Shown here: in pieces, positions 25,522 to 34,500 of the stretch
Layout: each line of letters opens with the position of its first letter
How positions within the stretch are numbered: the first letter of the stretch is position 1
Assembly (NCBI GenBank): GCA_033283325.1
Contig: JAWMQO010000002.1
Location: forward strand, 1 to 64,000
DNA: 64,000 nt
Origin: Mangrovimicrobium sp033283325
Lineage (GTDB): Bacteria; Pseudomonadota; Gammaproteobacteria; Pseudomonadales; Halieaceae
Direction: 5' to 3'
Notes under the pieces: model-generated
What the model was told of the DNA's origin: nothing
The model's database searches: none
The model's input: the letters and a program-made list of their open reading frames with translations, nothing else
Program-made: the position numbers and the translations under genes

Positions 25522-26631
25522 TTATTCTTCTTCGGGAGGTACGAACACCTGATATGCAATTGGACGAAGTTTCCAGCGAGAAATATCCCAAGGAAAGAGA
25601 TATTCAAGCTCTCCTCCATAAGCCTGAATCTGTGTTTCCTCTCTCGCTAGACTGATAGCCTTTACAATTGCTAAGGCCGTCGTACCGGCTTCATTCTTAT
25701 GCAATTCCACTTCGTTGGAAGTCATTAGCAGGGAGTCTAAAGCTGAAGCGGTTGATCCTTTGACTTCGACTTTTAGTGAGTCTCCATCCTTGGTTGCCAA
25801 TAGATCGAACGAACTATTGGACGAGACATCTTTCACTTCATAGCCAGCACTTTCTAAAAATCTCGTAGTTACTTTCATTGCTTGAATCTCGACCGCCCTC
25901 CTCTCAGGTACAGTCAGCCCGAAACCTTGGCGCGCATTTCTATTTATTTTCTCCGGGTGCACTGCCTCGTCAATTCGCGTCTGGTCGATTTCCGACCAAA
26001 GTAAATGTGCTCCTTTTTCGCATGAATCATAGATCACTGCCAGCAGTTCAAGCGCATGAGCAATACAATTGACAAATTCCTGCTCTCCTATATCGGCTGG
26101 ATCAAATACCTTTGCAAGTACAGTAGCTCTCTCAAATGATTTCGGCAAAGCCAACCGTGATCCTAAATTAATATGATCATTAAATTGATCAACGTTACAT
26201 CCAGCAGCTTCAAGCGTTGACAGTGCCCAAAGCACACGCCGATCTAACTCCGCATTTGAGTGCTTTACAAGATCGCCTTTGCTGCTATCCCATCGACTAG
26301 CGCTACACCCAATGGTCACATACACTCGGCTGCCATCAATGGAGAAGTGGATTACCAAATAGAACCCGTCCGTCGCAGATGGAGATAAATTTTCTGAATA
26401 GATCCTGACCCAGGGCGCTTCGGTTTTCCTTCCAATACCATCTCGCCCTTGAATCTTTAGATCATGCGAGTGCTTACCAAGCGCGGTCTTGAATTGGTCA
26501 ATGTAGTTTTCGAGATACTCTGGAATTTGGTGGCGAATTAGGTGGCCTCTTTCCTGCATATCTGGTGTATTTTCACTAGAGTAGTTTTTTTGAAGTTCCG
26601 AAACACGGGCCAATTGCTCAGTAAATTCCAT
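25522..26631 (-). CDS. McrB-N (DUF3578)-like plus DUF3883 nuclease-like protein
   Basis: 369 residues. The N-terminal half (about 25-190) has EAPWVRIYSENLSPSATDGF, then YLVIHFSIDGSRVYVTIGCS, which I read as the MrcB N-terminal/DUF3578 domain found at the front of McrB-like restriction proteins, where it can contact modified DNA. The C-terminal half is DUF3883: FLESAGYEVKDVSSNSSFDL followed by DSLKVEVKGSTAS, a PD-(D/E)XK-type site (D, then E-V-K). No AAA+ GTPase is fused. A plausible role is a modification-sensing nuclease or accessory factor. It faces the drmA/drmB operon tail to tail and is followed upstream on the same strand, 72 bases away, by the NERD helicase gene. Confidence 0.7.
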   Translation of the reverse strand: MEFTEQLARVSELQKNYSSENTPDMQERGHLIRHQIPEYLENYIDQFKTALGKHSHDLKIQGRDGIGRKTEAPWVRIYSENLSPSATDGFYLVIHFSIDGSRVYVTIGCSASRWDSSKGDLVKHSNAELDRRVLWALSTLEAAGCNVDQFNDHINLGSRLALPKSFERATVLAKVFDPADIGEQEFVNCIAHALELLAVIYDSCEKGAHLLWSEIDQTRIDEAVHPEKINRNARQGFGLTVPERRAVEIQAMKVTTRFLESAGYEVKDVSSNSSFDLLATKDGDSLKVEVKGSTASALDSLLMTSNEVELHKNEAGTTALAIVKAISLAREETQIQAYGGELEYLFPWDISRWKLRPIAYQVFVPPEEE

Positions 26632-26703
26632 TTTCCACCAGGTCTAAATTTGATTTGTTTTTCTATTCATTATTGGAAGCCAAGTAAATAGTTCAGACAA
26701 GAA

Positions 26704-28311
26704 CTACCATCCTACTATTCGCTTCATTTTTTTGGCCCCAATCACATAGAGCATACTTTTTGCTCGACTCAAACCCACGTAGGCGAGTTTTCTTAGATCG
26801 TCGCTTTGCAGTGCATCAGGGGACGAAATACACAATATGACGACCTCTGCATCCAAACCCTTAAATCGTCTTATAGTTTCTGCAGCTACACCGAACTTTC
26901 CATAAGACGTTATAGGGGTCCCACCCGGACCATGCTCTCTTAGCCGATCACGAATAGCAGGTCTATCAGTAAGAATAACTATGCGACCTGGGGATATTTG
27001 CTCATCTAAAACCAAACTCTCCACGACAGAAAGAATGACATCGATTTGGTCCTCAGTGCTCTCTGCCTCCAGATACACGGGCATAGGACCTTTTGGCCCC
27101 AGAACTTCGGGTGATTTTACCCCAATCGATTTTTCTGCTTTAGCAGCAATGTTTTTTGTATTTCGACAATTTTTAGTAAGCGGAAAAATGGGAAGATCTT
27201 CTGGAAGTGTCCAACTTCTATCGTAGAGTTCTTGATGAGAATCACCAAACACAATGATTCGACCACCCTTCTCTATAACCATGAGCCAAAGTGCGTATAT
27301 CCAATCAGAATCAAAATCTTGAGCTTCGTCGATTAGAATAGCATCGTAGGACGGATTGAAATCGTCAAGCGACCGAATAAGCAAATCGGTAACGTCGTGC
27401 TCCCACTCTCCGTCCAACAGTGGAATTTCCACCCCCCCTTTTCGGAGTAGTTTGTGAGCTAACGAGAAATAACTTCTGCATTCTACATTCTCAAATATCG
27501 AACACGCACCAGCCATCTTTTCAGCTAGTAAAGGGTTGTAGCAGACATAGAGCACCTTTTTTAATAGCTCATCTTCCTGGTACCAATTAATTAGTGCTTC
27601 TGCGAGTACAGTTTTTCCCGAACCAGCTGTTCCGGTGATCAACGCTCTTGGGACATACCTTATAGCTGACATAGCTACTATCTGTTCATCAGTGAGGTGA
27701 ATTATCTCAGCTTCGGCATTGTTGATCTTGTCCACCAGTCTACGTGTCATTGAGACACTCGGAGAAATCTTATGGATAATTATCGGTAGATCGGAGCTGG
27801 ATATCGGCTTACCACATCCCCAATGCTCGAAAAGCGATATCAGGTAAGACTCTATATCGAGCAATCCTTGACTATCGCAGACAATTTCTTTTGATCCGTA
27901 CAGCCCAATTTTCTCGAAGTAGGTAATATTCGGAAAAATTACTCCATGACAAACTGAAATATATCTACTCGTATCTGTAAGATTTTCGAGGAATTTTATC
28001 AACGTATACTTTGAGTCCTTGGCTTGCTCAAATGGGTTTTTTATTTTGTGTTTTCCCTCACGATTTTTGCTAAACCATTGACCATCGGTTATAGAAATAT
28101 TGCCACCTTTGACTTCAAGAACGGCCGCGCCAAGAAGTGGATTAACCACTATGAAGTCAGCTTCACCATCTCCTTGCCGTCCCCTTCGTAGCCCCTGCCA
28201 ACTAATCGAATGAAATATATGCCAATCATCTGAAAGTCTGGAGAGTTGATTGAGAACCGTCGCCTCTGAATATACGATTTCACCAATCTCAACAGGATGT
28301 ATTCTTGCCAT
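26704..28311 (-). CDS. NERD-domain SF1 helicase
   Basis: 535 residues. Residues 1-120 are a NERD nuclease-related domain: QGDGEADFIVVNPLLGAAVL, then EVKGG, giving E-D and E-V-K of a PD-(D/E)XK site. A UvrD/Rep-like superfamily 1 helicase follows: ALITGTAGSGKTVLAEALI (Walker A, about 222-240), ILIDEAQDFDSDW (Walker B/motif II, about 320), LTKNCRNTKNIA (motif III/IV region), FKGLDAEVVIL and AYVGLSRAKSMLYVIG (motif VI). NERD helicases occur in many mobile regions. It probably forms a two-gene unit with the McrB-N/DUF3883 gene downstream and so adds a nuclease-helicase pair to the island. Confidence 0.82.
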   Translation of the reverse strand: MARIHPVEIGEIVYSEATVLNQLSRLSDDWHIFHSISWQGLRRGRQGDGEADFIVVNPLLGAAVLEVKGGNISITDGQWFSKNREGKHKIKNPFEQAKDSKYTLIKFLENLTDTSRYISVCHGVIFPNITYFEKIGLYGSKEIVCDSQGLLDIESYLISLFEHWGCGKPISSSDLPIIIHKISPSVSMTRRLVDKINNAEAEIIHLTDEQIVAMSAIRYVPRALITGTAGSGKTVLAEALINWYQEDELLKKVLYVCYNPLLAEKMAGACSIFENVECRSYFSLAHKLLRKGGVEIPLLDGEWEHDVTDLLIRSLDDFNPSYDAILIDEAQDFDSDWIYALWLMVIEKGGRIIVFGDSHQELYDRSWTLPEDLPIFPLTKNCRNTKNIAAKAEKSIGVKSPEVLGPKGPMPVYLEAESTEDQIDVILSVVESLVLDEQISPGRIVILTDRPAIRDRLREHGPGGTPITSYGKFGVAAETIRRFKGLDAEVVILCISSPDALQSDDLRKLAYVGLSRAKSMLYVIGAKKMKRIVGW

Positions 28312-28963
28312 TGTCTATATGACCTCGTAGCCAAGCTATCTTCTAGTTGTATGGCTAAGTTTCCTTCAAGCCCCAAAGTTCACATTCGATCGATTATAGG
28401 CGGACTGCTTGTAGTGGAGTAACTAGGTAAAGCTAAGGACGCCTCATCTGCACTAATATATTCTTCACTCGGTCGCCACAAAAATAATCTCATCCAGGAA
28501 CCAGGATGTACAGGCAACTGTCATGAGAATGACCTGAACAATCCAGCGGATCGAGTTGAACACGGTGTGGCTGTCGACAACCAGACTCGGGATGAGATCA
28601 GCGTCAATCCGACACGCGAGCTAGATCGCGACCTCGTTGAATATAGTGGAGGCAATTTCGACTGATTCAAATTTAAGGTGGCTTGGAGGCGGCAGCCGCG
28701 CAGTGCCCCAAGCGAGGGAGGTCGAGGGAGGAAGGCGAGCGAACGAGGCTACGCCGCCCGCGCCGCGAGGCGCCAGGCGTACCGAGTTGCGGGCCTGACG
28801 GACGAGTCCGAGCGCAGCGCAGGGAGCACGGAGGCGGAGCCGCCGACATGGACAGAGGGAGTAGATTTACACATAGAACTGATTATGTGGCGCCGGCGGA
28901 CGGTGGGGACCACCGCGCATAATCCCGTTTTATGTTGAATCTGCGACCATCATTTATGTGTAT
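28312..28963. other. Intergenic region with a GC-rich block
   Basis: The first 360 bases are AT-rich with no gene I can support. From about 28678 to 28925 the DNA turns abruptly GC- and purine-rich (repeated GAGG/GCGAG words) and ends in the palindrome at 28881-28924. Two open frames across this block (28678 and 28683) have Arg/Ala/Gly-rich products and no start signals; I do not accept them. Confidence 0.45.
28881..28924. repeat. 44-bp imperfect palindrome
   Basis: GATTATG at one end pairs with CATAATC at the other, and inside is GGTGG-GGA-CCACC plus further GC pairs (GGCG/CGCG). It closes the GC-rich block before the radC remnant. It has no T-run on either side, so it is not a simple terminator; a recombination or protein-binding site is possible. 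Confidence 0.6.
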
Positions 28964-28990
28964 AAAAAATGAGCACCGGAAGCCGGTGCT
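28964..28990 (-). terminator. Rho-independent terminator after radC remnant
   Basis: Read on the minus strand: AGCACCGG, loop CTT, CCGGTGCT, then ATTTTTTA. It lies nine bases past the stop codon of the radC remnant. Confidence 0.8.
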
Positions 28991-28998
28991 GTAGAAGG

Positions 28999-29256
28999 TT
29001 AGAGAAGGCCTGACTCAGCGAAGGAGTAGGTGCCATCAGTGCCCACGATGATGTGGTCGAGGACTCGAAGGTCTATCAGGGCGAGGGCATCTTTCAGCCG
29101 GGCCGTGATACGACGATCAGCCTCACTGGGCTCAGGCAAACCAGAGGGGTGATTGTGGGCGAGTATCACGGCCGCAGCGTTGAGTTCCAGAGCTCGCCTG
29201 ACGACGACTCTGGGGTAGACCGCAGCGCCGTCCACGGTGCCCCTGAAGTGTTGAAT
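28999..29256 (-). pseudogene. radC: radC C-terminal remnant
   Basis: The last 85 or so residues of a RadC/JAMM protein: HFRGTVDGAAVYPRVVVRRA, then VILAHNHPSGLPEPSEADR, with the HxH and S-x-x-D metal ligands of the JAMM site intact, ending FAESGLL. The longer open frame reads out into IS21 DNA upstream; the junction with the IS terminal TGCA at 29257 marks where RadC similarity stops. The missing N-terminal part is not found on the far side of the IS, so the insertion was accompanied or followed by a deletion. RadC genes of this type are common cargo of integrative islands. Confidence 0.85.
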
Positions 29257-29354
29257 TGCATCCAAAATTGACCCACTAACCCCCCACATTTGCATCGAAT
29301 TTTGACCCACGTATAAAACTCCCCCTGCATAAAAAATAAGCAGGGGTTTCAGGA

Positions 29355-30881
29355 GTGATAGACGTGGCTTTAGTAAGTGTAATTCGACGCTGGCACCTGC
29401 GTGACGGCCTGCCGATCCGGGAGATCGCACGCCGCACCGGTCTTTCCAGAAACACGGTTCGTAAGTACCTGGCCAGCCAGGATCTCGAACCAACGTATCC
29501 TGCGCGCAAATCCCCTAGCAAGTTGGACGAGTACGAGGAGACCCTGACCAACTGGCTGTTCCGGGAGTCCCGGCGGCACCGCAAGCAGCGGCGCACTGTG
29601 AAGCAGTTGTACCGGGATCTGCTCGGGCTGGGCTACACCGGCTCCTACGACCGGGTCGCGGCCTTTGCCCGCCAGTGGCGCCAGGAGCAGCAGGACGCCC
29701 GGTTGCTCGCCGGCAAGCAGGCATTTGTCCCCTTGCGGTTCGCACCCGGCGAAGCCTTCCAGTTCGACTGGAGCGAGGACTGGGTGCGGATCAGCGGCGT
29801 CAGCACCAAGCTGCAGATCGCCCATGTGAAGCTGAGCTACAGCCGCGCGTTCTTCCTGCGTGCCTACCTGACCCAGTCCCACGAGATGTTGTTCGACGCC
29901 CACTATCACGCCTTTGCCACCTTCGGCGGTATCCCCGAGCGTGGCATTTACGACAATATGAAGACCGCAGTGGACAAGGTCGGCCGCGGCAAGCAGCGGC
30001 AGGTCAACAAACGCTTCTACGCAATGGTCAGCCACTACCTGTTCGAGCCGGAGTTCTGCAACCCGGCGGCTGGCTGGGAGAAGGGTCAGGTGGAGAAAGG
30101 CGTACAGGACGCCCGCCACGGCCTGTGGTACGACCCGCCGCCGTTCAAGTCACTGCAGGAACTCAACAACTGGCTGCAGGCGCGTTGCCGGGAACTATGG
30201 TCGGAGACGGCGCACCCGGAGTTCAAAGCCCGCTCAATCGCCGAATGCCTGACAGATGAGCAGTCGCACCTGATGCCCGTGCCAGCCGCCTTCGATGGCT
30301 TCATCGAGCACAGCAAGCGAGTCTCCTCCACCTGCCTGGTCACCTTCGAGCACAACCGCTACAGCGCACCGGCCAGCTTCGCCAACCGGGTGATCAGCCT
30401 GCGGGTGTACCCGCAGCGGCTGGTCATCGTTGCCGAGGCCCAGGTGGTGGCCGAGCACGAGCGAGTGTTCAGCCGGGATAAACGCTCGCCGGGGCAGACG
30501 GTCTACGACTGGCGCCACTATCTCGCGGTGGCTCAGCGTAAGCCCGGTGCCTTGCGCAATGGAGCGCCGTTCATGGAGCTACCAGACAGCTTCCGGCAGT
30601 TGCGCGCCAGGCTGATCAAGCGCCCCGGCGGCGACCGGGAGATGGTGGAAGTCCTGGCGCTGGTGTTGCTACACGACGAACAGCGGGTGGAGCAGGCTGT
30701 GATACTGGCGCTGGAATCCGGCGAGCCCTCCAAGCAACACATCCTCAACTGCCTCAGTCGGCTGGAGGAACCAGAGCGGCCCCAGCGCCTGCAACCGCCA
30801 CCGGCGCTGAAACTGGTCTGCGAACCTGTGGCCGATACGGCACGTTACGACAGCCTGCGGAGGGCGCGCCATGAAACCTGA
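29355..30881 (+). CDS. istA: IS21 transposase IstA
   Basis: 508 residues. N-terminal helix-turn-helix (GLPIREIARRTGLSRNTVRKYL, about 18-39), then the rve/DDE integrase core: AFQFDWSEDW (first Asp), GIYDNMKTAV (second Asp) and WEKGQVEKGVQ (Glu). GTG 29355 starts the frame. It carries out strand transfer with IstB as helper. Complete, with no frameshift. Confidence 0.93.
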   Translation: MIDVALVSVIRRWHLRDGLPIREIARRTGLSRNTVRKYLASQDLEPTYPARKSPSKLDEYEETLTNWLFRESRRHRKQRRTVKQLYRDLLGLGYTGSYDRVAAFARQWRQEQQDARLLAGKQAFVPLRFAPGEAFQFDWSEDWVRISGVSTKLQIAHVKLSYSRAFFLRAYLTQSHEMLFDAHYHAFATFGGIPERGIYDNMKTAVDKVGRGKQRQVNKRFYAMVSHYLFEPEFCNPAAGWEKGQVEKGVQDARHGLWYDPPPFKSLQELNNWLQARCRELWSETAHPEFKARSIAECLTDEQSHLMPVPAAFDGFIEHSKRVSSTCLVTFEHNRYSAPASFANRVISLRVYPQRLVIVAEAQVVAEHERVFSRDKRSPGQTVYDWRHYLAVAQRKPGALRNGAPFMELPDSFRQLRARLIKRPGGDREMVEVLALVLLHDEQRVEQAVILALESGEPSKQHILNCLSRLEEPERPQRLQPPPALKLVCEPVADTARYDSLRRARHET

Positions 30882-31650
30882 GGCCATGATCACTACCTTG
30901 AAAACCCTGAAGCTGCACGGCATGGCCGATGCCATTGGCGAACTCGCCGAGCAGGCTTCCCCGGCTTACCAGCAGGCGATCCCTGTACTGGAGATGCTGC
31001 TCAAGGCGGAAGCCTCTGAGCGCGATGTGCGTTCGATTAACTACCAAATGACTGTGGCGAAGTTCCCGGCTTACCGCGACATCACCGGCTTCGACTTCAG
31101 CCAGAGCCCGGTGGACGAGGCGCTTGTGAAGTCACTGCACCGCTGCCAGTTCCTGGAGGATGCACAGAACATTGTCCTGGTCGGTGGTCCCGGTACCGGC
31201 AAAACACACCTGGCCACCGCCATTGGTGTCCAGGCGATCCAGCACCACCGGCAGCGGGTCAGGTTCCTGTCCACAATCGAACTGGTCAACGCCCTAGAGC
31301 AAGAGAAGCAGGCTGGGCAGCAGGGGCGGATGGCCAATCGGCTAATCCACACTGACCTCGTCATCCTCGATGAACTGGGTTACCTACCGATCAGCCAGGC
31401 CGGTGGTGCGCTGTTGTTCCACCTGATCAGCAAACTGTACGAGCGCACCAGCATCATCATCACGACCAACCTCGGCTTCGCAGAATGGTCGTCGGTGTTT
31501 GTGGACGAAAAGATGACTACGGCTCTGCTGGATCGGCTGACCCATCACTGCCATATCCTGGAGACCGGCAATGACAGCTACCGATTGAAAAACTCGACGG
31601 TGAATCAGGAAGGAGGAAGGCGAGGCAAGAAACTGAAATCTACGCCATAA
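30871..31650 (+). CDS. istB: IS21 helper ATPase IstB
   Basis: 259 residues, DnaC/IstB-type AAA+ ATPase: LVGGPGTGKTHLATAIG (Walker A, about 103-119), DLVILDELGYLPIS (Walker B, about 165) and IITTNLGFAEW (sensor I). It overlaps istA by 11 bases as usual for IS21. The C-terminus is basic (GGRRGKKLKSTP). Intact. Confidence 0.93.
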   Translation: MKPEAMITTLKTLKLHGMADAIGELAEQASPAYQQAIPVLEMLLKAEASERDVRSINYQMTVAKFPAYRDITGFDFSQSPVDEALVKSLHRCQFLEDAQNIVLVGGPGTGKTHLATAIGVQAIQHHRQRVRFLSTIELVNALEQEKQAGQQGRMANRLIHTDLVILDELGYLPISQAGGALLFHLISKLYERTSIIITTNLGFAEWSSVFVDEKMTTALLDRLTHHCHILETGNDSYRLKNSTVNQEGGRRGKKLKSTP

Positions 31651-31763
31651 TCTGGCGTTCGGGGTGGGTCAATATTAGATGCAAATCCCGGGTCAGTTTT
31701 AAGTGCAAAACAACAGACGGTATATAGCTGGACGCACTAGACATCCCTGGAAACAGTATAAAT

Positions 31764-31789
31764 AAAAAAGCCCTGTAAAACAGGGCTTT
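31764..31789 (-). terminator. Rho-independent terminator after tRNA-Pro
   Basis: On the minus strand: AAAGCCCTG, loop TTTTA, CAGGGCTTT followed by more Ts. It lies about 34 bases past the 3' end of the tRNA gene. Confidence 0.85.
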
Positions 31790-31822
31790 AAGGACGATAT
31801 TGGGCAATATAGGAATGATAAA

Positions 31823-31899
31823 TGGTCGGTGTGAGAGGATTCGAACCTCCGACCCCTTCCTCCCGAAGGAAGTGCGCTACCAGGCTGCGCTACACACCG
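31823..31899 (-). tRNA. tRNA-Pro(CGG)
   Basis: A 77-base cloverleaf on the minus strand. Acceptor stem CGGTGTG/CACACCG, D-arm with AGCGCAGCCTGGTAGCGC, anticodon stem CTTCC/GGAAG around loop TTCGGGA (anticodon CGG, reading CCG proline codons), T-arm with GGTTCGAATCC, discriminator A and an encoded CCA at 31823-31825. Its 3' end points toward the IS21/radC/defence region, the usual orientation for a tRNA used as an island integration site; no integrase or second copy of the 3' end is seen in the window. Confidence 0.95.
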
Positions 31900-31968
31900 A
31901 GGTTTTGAGGCGCGCAACTATACCAAAAGGCCCCCGCAAGTCCAATAGCCAGTGCACCCCATTACGAT

Positions 31969-32430
31969 TCAAACATAAGAGCCATCGAGGTCGGTGCCGT
32001 ACTCCCCCAGCCACGCCACCACCGGGCCCAGCAGCGCCTCGTTGTACTCATCTCGCATTGCTGCAATACAGCCATCGGCCACGGTAAACACCGAACGGCC
32101 CGGCAAATCCATCACCGGCGCTTCACCGCGGCGGTAATGCACCACCCAATCCATGCCCACCTCCTGCCCCGCCGGGCCAGCGCTAAGGTGCGGGCCATCG
32201 GTAAGCTCGAGCGTTCGCTCATCGAAGCGCCGGTCGAAGCCGTCGATCGACTTCTTCAGGGCCTGCAATATTGCCTCGCGGCCCTGTATTTCGCAGGCTG
32301 CCGGCCCGCCGAGCACCGCATAGCTGGCATCCTTGTTGAAATAGGGCGTCAGGCGGGACCAATCGTCATCGCGGTAGGTCTCTTCAAACGCCCCTGCATA
32401 CTCCATCACAAGCTGAATTGCGGGTTCCAT
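31969..32430 (-). CDS. SnoaL/NTF2-fold protein
   Basis: 153 residues from ATG 32430, which follows GGAGGGAG; the frame runs back to 32490 without a better signal. The shape is a SnoaL-like cone fold: VMEYAGAFEETYRDDDWSRL, then YFNKDASYAVLGGPAACEIQ, GREAILQALK, VVHYRR and a final SVFTVADGCIAAMRDEYNE. Such proteins are small-molecule isomerases, dehydratases or binding proteins; no catalytic assignment is possible here. It stands alone between the tRNA and the regulator gene. Confidence 0.7.
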   Translation of the reverse strand: MEPAIQLVMEYAGAFEETYRDDDWSRLTPYFNKDASYAVLGGPAACEIQGREAILQALKKSIDGFDRRFDERTLELTDGPHLSAGPAGQEVGMDWVVHYRRGEAPVMDLPGRSVFTVADGCIAAMRDEYNEALLGPVVAWLGEYGTDLDGSYV

Positions 32431-32515
32431 AATCTGGCTCCCTCCAGAATGCATTCCCACTGAAGATAGCAGAGCGCCGGCATCGCGCACTGGCTTCTGC
32501 TCGAGTGGGCCGCCC

Positions 32516-34267
32516 TCAGGGCTCCCAGGGGATATTCAAACCCTGCAAAACCCCCGGCCATCGGGGATCATCGCGCAGCGGCCTCAACCAGGTGCTGGCC
32601 AGTATCTGCACCAGGCCGTTGTCGTGCAGTTCACGGGCGCGGTCCAGCCAGAGGAATGCCTGATCGTGGTCTCCCCGCAAGCAATGAATTTCTGCAATCT
32701 GGAAAGGTGCTTCGTCCGCGTAGGCTTCTATCAGTGCGGCGAAGCTGTCCTCGGCTTCTTCGCTGCTTTTCAAGTGATGCAGGCACATCACGATGGAGAA
32801 GTCGCGCCAGAAGCCCTCGGGCTCGAGTTGGGCGTGCTGATAGGCCTCCTCATATCTCTGCTGGCAATTCAATGTGTTCATCAGCACGGTATTCAAGACC
32901 ACCCGCCGGGGGTTCAGCTCGAGTGCCTTGTGGATAATTGCGCTGGCCTCTTCGTACTTATCCAGGGCGAGGTAGGTATTGGCCAGCCATATGTGCCCGG
33001 TCATGTTCAGCGGATCCGTGGCGACAGCCTGCTTCAGGTAGACGACCGCCTGGGGGAAATCCCCCAGGGTCCGTGCCAGGTTCCCGGCCGCCAATGCCGC
33101 TGCCGAGTGGCCCGGCGCCAGTTGCAGTGCCCGCTCGATGGCCACCCTGGCCCGCGCCCAATCGTGGCTGAATGCGTTGCACAGGTTGGCTTTGCAGGTG
33201 TGCGCCTCGGCCAGCGAGTTATCCAGCAACAGCGCGCGGTCGCAGGCGGCGTCCGCCAGTACCATCGCTTCCGCCCGCTGCATCATGCCGTAGCTGGTCA
33301 GGTACCAGTAGGTATCCGCGAGGCTCACCCAGGCCGGCGCGTAGTCCGGATCGAGTGCCGTAACCTCGAGGAAAGCATCCAGCGCCCTGGGCAGCATTTC
33401 CACCTCCGCCGAGCGCAGGAAAAAAACACCCTGCAGATAGAGTGAATAGGCTTCGGCACTGGTCTCCCGCGCTTTACGACCCCTGCCCAGAAGGCTGTGC
33501 TCGAGTTCCTCGGCAACACCGGCGGCTATCGCATCCTGTACTGCAAACACTTCCTGCAGGTCACACTGGAAGTTTTTCGACCACAGGTGAAAGCCGTCGT
33601 CGGCCTTGATCAGCTGCGCCGTCACCCGGATAAGCCCACCGGACTGCCGCAACGATCCCTCGAGGATATGCGTTACGCCGAGGGTGAGGCCGACCTTGCG
33701 GATATCCTCGTTAACACCTTTGAAGGCAAAGGAGGACGTCCGGCCGACCACTTTCAAATCCGGTATCTGTACCAGAGCGTTGATAATTTCCTCGGACACG
33801 CCGTCGGAAAGGTAATCGTTGTCGGGGTCGTTACTGAGATTGATGAAGGGCAGCACGGCGACTGAGTTGTTTCCGCCGGCGTCTGGAATAGGCGGGGCCA
33901 GCGAGGCTTTGGGGGAGTCCGCCAGCGGCGCTATCAACATGTAACCAATGCCCGGAACGGTCTTGATGTACTGCGGTCTGGCGGCCTCGTCTTCCAGGGC
34001 CGTGCGCAGCAGGGATATCGCTCTCGACAGGGCCTCGTCGTTGACCACGCGATCACGCCACACTGCGCTGAAAAATTCCTCGCGGCGAATCACCTGCCCC
34101 TGTCGCTCGCAGAGAAATAACAGGGTTTGCATCAGCCGGTTCTCGAGATGCTTCTCACACTCGTTTCGGCTGATGACGTTACGATTCGGGTCTACCCGCC
34201 AGGATCCGAGACCAAAAGCGGACGCTACCTGGCCCGAGGCAAAGCTGGTGTCGCTTGAGAAGGGCAT
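32516..34267 (-). CDS. Winged-helix regulator with TolB-like and TPR domains
   Basis: 583 residues. OmpR/CadC-type DNA-binding domain at about 20-115 (LMQTLLFLCERQGQVIRREE, FFSAVWRDRVV, wing PGIGYMLIAPL). A short Pro/Ala linker without a clear membrane helix leads to NSVAVLPFINLSNDPDNDYL and THILEGSLRQSGGLIRVTAQ (TolB/FlgO-like), then many TPR units to the C-terminus. Same architecture as the protein at 9576, which does have a membrane helix. It is divergent from the small secreted protein gene at 34501 across a 233-base region, its likely target. Confidence 0.85.
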   Translation of the reverse strand: MPFSSDTSFASGQVASAFGLGSWRVDPNRNVISRNECEKHLENRLMQTLLFLCERQGQVIRREEFFSAVWRDRVVNDEALSRAISLLRTALEDEAARPQYIKTVPGIGYMLIAPLADSPKASLAPPIPDAGGNNSVAVLPFINLSNDPDNDYLSDGVSEEIINALVQIPDLKVVGRTSSFAFKGVNEDIRKVGLTLGVTHILEGSLRQSGGLIRVTAQLIKADDGFHLWSKNFQCDLQEVFAVQDAIAAGVAEELEHSLLGRGRKARETSAEAYSLYLQGVFFLRSAEVEMLPRALDAFLEVTALDPDYAPAWVSLADTYWYLTSYGMMQRAEAMVLADAACDRALLLDNSLAEAHTCKANLCNAFSHDWARARVAIERALQLAPGHSAAALAAGNLARTLGDFPQAVVYLKQAVATDPLNMTGHIWLANTYLALDKYEEASAIIHKALELNPRRVVLNTVLMNTLNCQQRYEEAYQHAQLEPEGFWRDFSIVMCLHHLKSSEEAEDSFAALIEAYADEAPFQIAEIHCLRGDHDQAFLWLDRARELHDNGLVQILASTWLRPLRDDPRWPGVLQGLNIPWEP

Positions 34268-34500
34268 CGATCAACTGTCCCGATGAAGCCGTAGCGGCAG
34301 CACAGTCCGAGTCAGCAAAGCCTACGGCAGCTTCTAACTTGCTGTTATCTATGGTGAATATAGCCCGTAAGGTTTCGTAAGACAACGTACTGATTTCGTC
34401 AGGCGCGGATCTGCTGCAGTCCCTAAGGTGTTTAGGTACAGGCGCCGGAAACACCGAGAAGCAGCTGGCGCTGAAGCACAAACCACCAGCAGAAGGAGTA

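Larger units (their letters stand above)
29257..31707 (+). mobile_element. IS21-family insertion sequence
   Basis: About 2.45 kb with istA and istB in the usual overlapping order. The left end reads TGCATCCAAAATTGACCCA and has a second, internal unit TGCATCGAATTTTGACCCA. The right end, on the opposite strand, has TGCACTTAAAACTGACCC and TGCATCTAATATTGACCCA. Such multiple terminal repeats are typical of IS21. I see no matching target duplication: the left flank ends GTTGAAT and the right flank begins AAACAAC. It interrupts radC. Confidence 0.88.

Noticed and set aside
28678..28938. Open frames in the GC-rich block
   Set aside because: Arg/Ala/Gly-rich with no ribosome site or recognisable domain; the DNA itself looks like a non-coding element.
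31823..31899. Second copy of the tRNA-Pro 3' end as an island attachment site
   Set aside because: I looked at the left island edge and the surrounding gaps and did not see the T-arm/acceptor sequence again, so I do not claim att sites.
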